From NCBI GenBank assembly GCA_018398585.1, contig JAGTTD010000010.1, positions 327,501-391,500 of the forward strand: DNA of 64,000 nucleotides, in the 5' to 3' direction. Both the position numbers and the translations under genes were made by a program. The stretch's first letter is position 1. Each line of letters starts with the position of its first letter. The notes beneath the pieces were generated by a model that searched no databases, was not told the DNA's origin, and saw nothing but the letters and a program-made list of their open reading frames with translations. Source of the stretch: Simmondsia chinensis (Eukaryota; Streptophyta; Magnoliopsida; Caryophyllales; Simmondsiaceae). Of the stretch, positions 55,421-64,000 are shown piece by piece.

Positions 55421-56420
55421 GTCCAAATATCTTCATGTTGTAGGCTTGCCATATTTAGTGGCTGTAGTCGATGTTGTATTCAATCAAACCATCAATGCCA
55501 TTCTTTAACTCTTGTCCACAAAAACTATTACTTAGCCTATCCTTTTCATTTTGGGTCACAAAATTTGATTTCTTTTCTTGCTACTTTTTTGTTCTTGTCT
55601 TTTTCTTTTTGGCCTTCGGTTATATACGAACCAAATTACGTGCTCTTTTGAGAGTTTCTGGATCATACGAACTGTCCACTCGAAAGTTTATCTATGTGGA
55701 AAAAGGCTGAATAAAGGTGGATTTGTAACATAGGCTCACTGTGTGGCCCAATTTGAGTCAATGAGGTTTTGCTGTGATTGTCAGTATTTTTGGAGTCTGT
55801 ATGGAGTGTGGAGCAATTCAAATGTTACAATCATCGAAGCTTGACTAGAAAATAAGAGCACACGAGTACAACATGAAGAATTTTGTTTCTGTTCTTTTTA
55901 CTTTGTAAGAGAGAGAGAGAGTATACGAGCTCTTTACTGGTGAAAGAACTAATTGTTTACTACAAGTACAGTCGTCTTGCCTTTCTCTAGTTATCAAGAG
56001 AAAGGAAAAGGCACGCACTCTTTATAAGTTTTATTTTCATAAAGTCTTTGATTCAGTCAACTCAGAGTTTCTCGATTGGACTATAGCTCAAATCAGTTTT
56101 CGATGCAGATGGAGGAATTAGATTATAACTTGTGTTTCTTCAGCCTTAATGTCCATCCTTGTCAACGGTACCCCCACTAAGCCACTAAAAATGCATAAGG
56201 GTCTTAGATAAAGAGATCCACTCAAACTCGGTATGGCCGAGCTGAATCATGTCTAACAGAAGGAAGTGGGTTGGAGTGTTTATAACGTTTGGGCTAGCTG
56301 GATCACATGACCCATTGGTGGTTAATAGTTGACCGTTGCAAGGACCTACAAAATTGCCCCTCGTTATTGGCAACCTTATGTTTTACCCATGGCTGCTCGT
56401 ACTTATATGTGGAACTTTTT
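55421..56420. other. Intergenic, no gene seen
   Basis: (AG)n at 55907-55920. CCTCACAATTTGAGTCAATG-type text gives no exon. Frames at 55418-55710 are low-complexity Phe/Leu-rich. Confidence 0.3.
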
Positions 56421-56650
56421 TTTCGATAGTCAGAGAGACAACTCTCAGTACAAACCGGCGCACTTACCAAGCGAAGTGCGAGAAAGGCCGCAAAAGCGGG
56501 AAAAAACAAAACAAAATAATAGACCCCAAGACCCTTAGATGCCTAAGAGCACGCCAACCACTAAAGTGCAACAACATATCCCAAAAAATCGAGAAGTCTA
56601 TACCCATATCAACCCCTAAAACCCGAGCGGCTAAATGAAACATGTGTATT
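56421..56650 (-). mobile_element. Poly(A)-type LINE/retroposon 3' end, minus copy
   Basis: Minus-strand order AGGGTCTTGGGGTCTATTAT, TTGTTTTTTCCCGCTTTTGC, GGCCTTTCTCGCACTTCGCT, TGGTAAGTGCGCCGGTTTGT, ACTGAGAGTTGTCTCTCTGA and CTATCGAAAAAAAA. Shares wording with 35289-35450, 57975-58140 and 58555-58770. Confidence 0.55.
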
Positions 56651-57974
56651 ATATAATCCAACTTTGTAGGTTGGGCCTAAAGGCCCGGTTAGATTGAACA
56701 ACTAAATTCATATTTGATCATTGTCGTTAAGTAGCTATAGAACTTGAAATATAAAACCCGACATCTCACAACAGGAAACCCAAAATCATTGTCTTTATGA
56801 AAACGAAAATAACAAAATTGAAATCTTTGATCATTGTCTCATACCAAAGAGATTTTTTTTTTAATTTTTATTTTTTGATAAAAAACTCATGATCAAAAAC
56901 CGACATCTCAAAACCAGACCCGAACACACACAAAAATATAAACCAAACCCGACATCTCACCCATCTTTAATTTTCTTCATGGCTTCGTGGAAGCAAATAT
57001 TTAGGGCAACTTCCCCTATACATTTAGAAAAGTTTGACCATTACGGTAATAATGGACACAATTATTTTTAAAATTCATCAAGTAACTACCACCCATAATT
57101 TTAAATTTCATTTCTCTCTTATTTTTCATATTACTAATTAATACTAATTATCAAAAAATAATTAATTACTAATTGTTTCGATGAAGTTAACATAAACTCA
57201 CCGATAAAAAAAAAAAAAGAAAGAAAACAACTAAGACTCTCGATAGAAGAAGGTATAGAGAGAGTGAGAGAACTAGGTGATCTAGGATGGGATCGACCCT
57301 CGTGGCGTCTAATTTTAAATAGTTTGCAACAAAATTCGTTTCTTTGCGGATATGTACAGAGCTAACATGGTGAATCTCGAAAACAATGACCGGATCTTAT
57401 TGACCAGAATATCTTATTTCCACGAGCAGAAATTGTGGTCAATCTCATCCAGGAGAATATATTTGAAGAATCTGACTCAATGATCAAGTGGCACTGTTAT
57501 AATTAATATGCCATTTTTTTAATAGAAATATTAAATATTTTAATGGGTAAATATTAAAGATTTAAACAAAATCAAATAGTATAAGCTGGGTATTAAGGAT
57601 CCGGAAAACCTAACCCCGCAACACATCGCAAGTAAATATTCAGACTTTTTTTAACAAACTTTATCCTAAGTACCGAGAATTGGATCAAATAATATATATC
57701 AAGTCTTATCTCAAATCGAGGATTTCAATTGAATTCAAATTTCAGGTCAAATCAATATTTTAAATTTTAAAATACATTCATTGTCTCGAGCCAAACTAGA
57801 CTCAACCGAAAATCAGTATAAATTCTCCAATAGATATTTAGAGTATATCGAGAAACTTTTAACTATATACCATGAATCTCTCCTCCTTTTTTCTACATAC
57901 ACTTTATATTTTCTTTAAATTTTCATCAACTTGAAAACAAAGAAAAAAAAAATTTCTATCAAAGATAATTGAAT
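56651..57974. other. Intergenic, no gene seen
   Basis: 56730-56960 carries second-subfamily retroposon ends (CCGACATCTCA twice). The rest is AT-rich without readable exons. Confidence 0.3.
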
Positions 57975-58140
57975 TTTTTTTTCGATAATTAAAAGGTAAA
58001 ATTCACAGTACAAATCTGCACACTCACTGAAACGGAGTTCGAGAAAGCTACTATGAGCAAAAAAAAAAAAAAATTAAAAAAATTAAAAAAAGACTACAAA
58101 ATCCTTCAACACACCTACACCAACTCTCGGAAAACGAAAC
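57975..58140 (-). mobile_element. Poly(A)-type LINE/retroposon 3' end, minus copy
   Basis: Minus-strand TTGCTCATAGTAGCTTTCTC, GAACTCCGTTTCAGTGAGTG, TGCAGATTTGTACTGTGAAT and TTTTAATTATCGAAAAAAAA. Tail polarity fits reverse-strand insertion. Confidence 0.55.
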
Positions 58141-58554
58141 GCCAAGTGGATTAAAGTGAAAAAATATTGAATATAGTGGTACTCACTATATTCTTTGTAA
58201 ATTCATTCTAAATTCTTTTGTTTACGAATAAAAAATAAATATATATCGCTGTCTTTTAAAAACTTATGCAAATATAACTTTGTATTTCTTTTTATAAAGA
58301 GAAGAAAAAAATTTATTTGTATTACGAGTTTTCACGCTAATTATTAAAAAAAAATACATATTTATTATTTCATAAATATTATATTGACAAAATCTTAACT
58401 AAAATCAAAAATAGCAAGTTAGGAAGAAAAGAAAACCCTAACTCACCGAAACTTTTGTCGAAAATCTTCTGCTTTTTTTTCCATAATTAGCAATGATAAA
58501 TCTGATACAATAGTCAGCATCTCATACAATAGATCCGAATAACTTTTTTTTACT
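58141..58554. other. AT-rich intergenic DNA
   Basis: AT-rich. Poly(T) with CCATAATTAGCAATGATAAA at 58472-58500 is another retroposon end. No gene. Confidence 0.35.
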
Positions 58555-58770
58555 TACCAAAAAGTAGAATATACTTTTTGTATTACGAGTTTCATTCGCT
58601 ACTTAACGGAGGAAAAAAAAAATCAAACTACTAACTATATCTAGCCACACACCCAAAAAACGGAGCCCGAGAAAAACATAAGAGCGGAAAAACAAGAGAC
58701 AAAACAAAACGGAAACAAAAATCTCCAGAACCCCTAGACGACTACCAATGCGCTAAAATATGACTGACTA
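58555..58770 (-). mobile_element. Poly(A)-type LINE/retroposon 3' end, minus copy
   Basis: Minus-strand GCGCATTGGTAGTCGTCTAG, GGGTTCTGGAGATTTTTGTT, CCGCTCTTATGTTTTTCTCG, GGCTCCGTTTTTTGGGTGTG, TTAAGTAGCGAATGAAACTC and GTAATAC. Family as 56421-56650; the tail is interrupted. Confidence 0.5.
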
Positions 58771-59192
58771 CCGATAAAAAAAGTTAATAATGAAGTTGAA
58801 ATATATTGACAGACTTGTTTGATGACTAATTCATACTCTTTTTTTTTTTTTTTTGCTGCAGACGCTAACAATACACAAAGGATATGAATACTGTTAGAAT
58901 ATAAAACCAATTTTAAAGCGTAGCAACAAAGAACGTAACCTCCAAATCAAACATGTCGGAAACACAACTTAACAACACCGAATATCACATAATACATTAA
59001 GATAAGGAATTAATTTATCATAATAGCTACCTCAATGAGGCAACTTAGTCTACAAATATAAAACACACAACTTCGAAACCCTAGAAGAAAACAGATCCTA
59101 ATAAGCCTATGATAACGACTAAAACAACACGAGATTAGTAATTAATATAATAGTCAATTACGGGACCACTTTAATTCTAGGCAACAGTAATA
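58771..59192. other. 3' flank of the DUF7086 gene
   Basis: Downstream (minus-strand sense) of the stop. Likely includes the 3' UTR; no other feature seen. Confidence 0.35.
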
Positions 59193-59804
59193 CTAAAATC
59201 GGACACGAGAGTCAAGTTGCTGGCACAAATCAATATAAATAAGATAAAGAAGACGATCTTTAGCAGCGGTACGATGAATATTGTTGTGCAGGCAAAAGTA
59301 CTTAAGCTGATCCAAAGAGCAACACCCCAACATTTGCCCTAACAGCAAAAACAACCAATTTATCTCTTCTTTCTTCGCGGAGATCAACGGTCTACATGCT
59401 TTCTCAGCCCCACACTTTGGACAGGTGGGGAATGTCGGGTGGCTCCATTCACGCGGTGCACGATCATGCATAAAGTCACGGTTCTCAATAATAAACCTAA
59501 CCACCTCTGAATAATTCTTTTCAAGGTCAAACTTCAAGTCAAACTGCTTCCCGCACGCTGTACACTTGACAGTACCGCAGATTTTATTAATGCCTGCATG
59601 CAATAATTCCCTCTTGCTTTTTACTTTCGCTTGCTCATTAGTTCCCCATTCGTAAACTGGGATCGTTGTGATCTTCTCAGGGTTTTCCTCTAGGGTTTCT
59701 GGCTCTTCTTCTCGGGTTTTGCGCTTTTTCTCAGGTGGTGGTGGTGCCCGAGAGGGGCTTTGATTGGGGAGAGAGAGGCGGAGTTCGAGGTCACAGTCTG
59801 ACAT
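59193..59804 (-). CDS. DUF7086 protein with EAR-like motif and CxxC pairs
   Basis: A single-exon, 203-residue protein of a plant-specific family of unknown function (DUF7086). The C-terminal domain (about 50-200) shows two cysteine pairs, C81-C84 in KCTACGKQFDLKFDL and C128-C131 in FPTCPKCGAEK, fit to hold one zinc. The family blocks FIIENRDFMHDRAPREW, INWLFLLLGQMLGCC and QLKYFCLHNNIHRTAAKDRL follow. The N terminus, DLELRLSLP (5-13), is an LxLxL EAR-type repression motif. A proline stretch and a basic PEKKRKT (24-30), a possible nuclear signal, come next. That layout suggests a nuclear co-repressor adaptor, but this is inference. The start is the only in-frame ATG giving the EAR motif. The leader contains a telo-box-like TTAGGGTTT (59826-59834, plus strand). 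Confidence 0.88.
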   Translation of the reverse strand: MSDCDLELRLSLPNQSPSRAPPPPEKKRKTREEEPETLEENPEKITTIPVYEWGTNEQAKVKSKRELLHAGINKICGTVKCTACGKQFDLKFDLEKNYSEVVRFIIENRDFMHDRAPREWSHPTFPTCPKCGAEKACRPLISAKKEEINWLFLLLGQMLGCCSLDQLKYFCLHNNIHRTAAKDRLLYLIYIDLCQQLDSRVRF

Positions 59805-59904
59805 GTTTCGGGGCGTTCGAAGAAATTAGGGTTTTGAATGGAGAAGAATACCTGAAAGGAAAAGGTTTTCCACGAAAAATTGAGATATTTATAAATAAAA
59901 AAGA

Positions 59905-61215
<1,311 letters not shown>

Positions 61216-61239
61216 TGAGTTCTATGAAATTTTTTTATG

Positions 61240-61502
61240 TATGGCTGTAGCTGTTAGCGTTTAGCATTTAACTGTTTGCTTTGATGCGTAATATGTTTAG
61301 TAAAATTAAATGTTAAAATTGACGGATTATTGTAAAATGATAAATATAATTCAATTACATAGCGTTTGAAAAGCTAAAAGCTAAACGCTATGAGAAACAC
61401 TAATAAATTTTTTTTTACCAAACAGTGCTATTAGCTTTTTGACTAGTCAAAACGCTAAACGCTATAAAAATTGCTATAAAAAGTTGTTTGCCAAACATAG
61501 CC
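61240..61502. mobile_element. MITE-like element rich in AAACGCTA words
   Basis: Left TGGCTGTAGCTGTTAGCGTT and right GTTTGCCAAACATAGCCT, with GCTAAAAGCTAAACGCTATG and inverse TAGCGTTTGAAAAGC words inside. The end ATAGCCT/AGGCTATGTTTGGC is hAT-like. It abuts copy 2 of the duplication. Confidence 0.5.
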
Positions 61503-62270
61503 TAAATCTTTTTTGAATTTTGTTTTAAATTGTGTATCGTGCTGGCAAAAACAGCCCACTATCTGGACGGTGGTCTTACTTTGAAATTTTTCAAACAATA
61601 GTTTTCCTTCTTTTTTTTTGGGTCAAATCTTTTTCTATTTTAATATTATAAGAAAAATGCTTTAAATATGATTTTTGTGTGTAATTAGAAATTTAATGTA
61701 TATGTAACAAGATAAGATTATGGTTAATTATGAAAAAAAAAAATTTGATGGAAACTTTATCGTTTTTTTTTCTTATATGACGGGTCTAATTTAATTATCT
61801 AATTATTATTTAATTTTATAGTTTTCTTTTTAGTTGTCCTTATTCTATAAACTAAATACACATAATTTAAAATAGTTAAAAATGTATTTAAAAAACTAAA
61901 AACAACCCAAAAAGTTAACTAAATTTAATTGAAAATAAAAATATATATATTTAAAAAATTAATTTCATGTCCGCAAAAAATTAGGACTATAATAAAAGTT
62001 CAAAAATTCGATAGAGTTTCAAACAATTCCACTATTCATCGCATCTAAAGCGGCTATCAACGGTAATTGATTAGCCTTCAACAGCACTATTTTTTTTTTT
62101 CTTTCTAATTGTTTGCGGCTTTATTTTTTATGCAATTTGAAACAAATAATTATTTAATTTTTAAATTCTAATTTTAAATAACCTTTTAATCTAATAATAA
62201 ATATTATTTAACTACGACTATGTATAAATATTTTTCAAAATTTTATATTGGGAATTTAAGTTATATAAAT
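61503..62270. repeat. Segmental duplication, copy 2
   Basis: GTGCTGGCAAAAACAGCCCA, CTATCTGGACGGTGGTCTTA, ATAATAAAAGTTCAAAAATT, CGATAGAGTTTCAAACAATT and GTATAAATATTTTTCAAAAT parallel copy 1. Shorter because the 590-bp middle block is absent. Direct orientation, offset about 1.6 kb. Confidence 0.75.
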
Positions 62271-62391
62271 ATTATTTAACTAAGACTATGATGATTTTTT
62301 TTTTTTTTTCATTTTGGCAAAATATATTAACTTTTGTCACTAACTATTGCAGTTCTTAATGGAAATATATTTTCTTTAAGCAAAACCTCAA
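62271..62391. other. T-rich spacer
   Basis: Short AT-rich DNA between the duplication and the MITE; no feature. Confidence 0.3.
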
Positions 62392-62400
62392 ATAAATTTT

Positions 62401-62759
62401 AGAGTTATTTACACCAATAATCCTTGTACTTTGTCCATTGTGTCAATTTAGTTCTTCGACCATTGATATTATGTCAATTTGGTCCCTCGAGTAAAATTTA
62501 TGTTAAGGTTTTAATAAAATTTTTAATGGTTCGGCCATAGGTTGGGTTAAATTACGTCAAAGGATGGATTTTTAGTAAATTACTTGCATCTACCGTAATT
62601 GTGACACAAAACAATTGCGTCAATAACTTAACTTAAATTTGAGTGAATGGCTAAATTGACACAATTTAAATTGTAGAAAGACTAAATTGACACAATTAAA
62701 AGTATAAGGACTATCTTAATACAATGAGAAAAGTATAGGGACCTTTGATGTAAATAATC
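62401..62759. mobile_element. Mutator-like MITE, 359 bp, perfect 9-bp TSD
   Basis: Left AGAGTTATTTACACCAATAA, right AGGGACCTTTGATGTAAATA, ATC (inverse ends). ATAAATTTT occurs exactly on both sides (62392-62400 and 62760-62768). The body shares TACTTTGTCCATTGTGTCAA, TTTATGTTAAG, TAATAAAATTTTTAA and GACACAATTAAAAGTATAAG with 46337-46721. No ORF. Confidence 0.85.
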
Positions 62760-62768
62760 ATAAATTTT

Positions 62769-63479
62769 AACTTTAGTTATGATACATCAATACTTGCACC
62801 CAAGTCAAATTTTGAAGTATGCATATAAAAATACAAATTTCATAAAGAACTATTAGATTTATCTTAAATAAAATAATATATACAAAAATGGGTAAAAATT
62901 TATAAATAAAAAACAAATTGTAATTTTGAAAATAAAATAACAATATTTATCATTAGCTTAGAAGTTACATAATGTAAAATTCAAAAATTTAATAATCATT
63001 GTAATTGATGTGTCTTATTTTTACATATTTTAGTTCTCATTCTTGTAACATATTCGGCTTTTACATGTGACTTTTGTTGTAATTCAAACACATTTATGCT
63101 CGGACCGTATAGGAGCAAACAGAGGATGAATAGTGGCAAAATCAGGCGTTACTAGGCATATTTGAAGACTATTCGAAAAAACCCGACAATGTGTGCAAAA
63201 GAAAGACTCATCGGATCAGTAATCAACATAGGAAACAGAAAATAATCAAAATTTAAATATCAAATTTCATTTAACTTTTATTTATAGTAACCATAATGTT
63301 ATTTAAATTAAAATATCGATCCCTTGTGCCAAGAATGCTCAATTGCAAAATATTTTGAAGCAATAATTATTTTATTTTAATTTTTTCTCTCGATTCATAG
63401 ACTTTACCTAAATTATCAAAAAAAATATATTCGAGACATCTGATTTTTTGGCATTTATTTTGCTCCTAATTATGTTTCT
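62769..63479. other. AT-rich intergenic DNA, no gene seen
   Basis: No exon-like frames or element ends recognised. Confidence 0.3.
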
Positions 63480-64000
63480 GTGAGAGTCTTTCTTCTTTTC
63501 TCTTGAGCCTCGCTTCTGCGGGTGAGCCCTTGGTTGCATTGCGAGTTTTTTCGCTAATTATCGAGAAAATTTTATCAAGCAAAGAATTACCACAATAAGT
63601 AACAAGGCGATTTGATACAAACTTGGCGCCCTAGCACCTGCCAAGTTCCCATATCGCCTGACGCCAAGTCTCCAGCTCGCCTATCCTCTTTGCCACATCA
63701 ATACTAGATATTTTAGCCTCTTACTCTATAAATGGGAAGAGTTAGTTATTTTAGGATTCATGCAAAATTGATGTAACCTTTTCTGTCTCTCGCTTAAACT
63801 CTTTATCAATGTCTTCTCTCCTTTCATTTCAATACTTGTAATTACTCCAATCTATTGGAGATTATACAAAAATATATACAGATCATACAACGGGGCAGTC
63901 GTTTACTGCCACATAACTCTTGAATTCATTGTTTGTTGATTCAGATTGGTTGATTGGACTGAATGGTGAGCTAAGGATCATATCACAATTGCCATTAATA
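63480..64000 (+). mobile_element. Retroposon end and possible LTR at the window edge
   Basis: 63490-63575 ends CGAGTTTTTTCGCTAATTAT, CGAGAAAATT, the plus-strand end of the poly(A) retroposon family. Beyond it, a TATA-like CTATAAATGGGA (about 63725) and a pyrimidine-rich zone with TTGTAATTACTCCAATCTAT look like an LTR promoter/R region running off the window. Speculative. Confidence 0.3.

Overview
This is a stretch of nuclear DNA from a flowering plant, very probably a eudicot. The evidence is GT-AG introns, CT-rich 5' leaders, AT-rich intergenic DNA, plant-only protein families (an E-class pentatricopeptide repeat protein, a polyol/monosaccharide transporter, a DUF7086 protein) and dense plant-type SINEs, MITEs and tiny LTR elements. 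I cannot name the species. There are no operons; the five genes I recognise are independent transcription units of unrelated housekeeping or transport function.

Layout. 1-4.5 kb: LINE relics and AT-rich DNA. 4.5-11.6 kb (+): a NEDD8/RUB-conjugating E2 (UBC12/RCE1 type) with an untranslated first exon and a ~3.9 kb leader intron filled with repeats. 13.3-16.3 kb (-), with probable leader exons near 19.8-19.9 kb: a DeSI/PPPDE-family thiol isopeptidase, convergent with the E2. 16.3-24 kb: repeats, including a 5S-rRNA-headed SINE nested in a Mutator-like MITE. 24.2-26.3 kb (-): an intronless PPR gene. 26.3-39.4 kb: no gene; a mosaic of SINEs, TRIMs, MITEs, LINE 3' ends and LTR relics. 39.6-43.8 kb (+): a four-exon polyol/monosaccharide transporter. 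43.8-59.2 kb: MITEs, SINEs and LTR relics. 59.2-59.8 kb (-): a single-exon DUF7086 protein with an N-terminal EAR-like motif. 59.9-62.8 kb: a diverged segmental duplication and a MITE with perfect target-site duplications.

The main discovery candidate is in the repeats. At least five elements join a head closely resembling plant 5S rRNA to a tail of the Au-SINE type (about 100 bp, closing in GGCACTGGGT and usually TTG repeats). One is bounded by a perfect 21-bp target-site duplication, so the 5S head and the tail moved as one unit. The same tail also ends the 3' regions of two LINE relics that still show the end of an RT-type ORF. That suggests a LINE driver and a SINE parasite with a shared 3' end. 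Other highlights are a 295-bp TRIM with 5-bp TSD and a primer-binding site abutting its LTR, several MITEs with 9-bp TSDs, and a cluster of TGTGTGTCGACACACA palindromes beside an LTR-like segment. All coordinates and alignments were made by eye; no database search was run.
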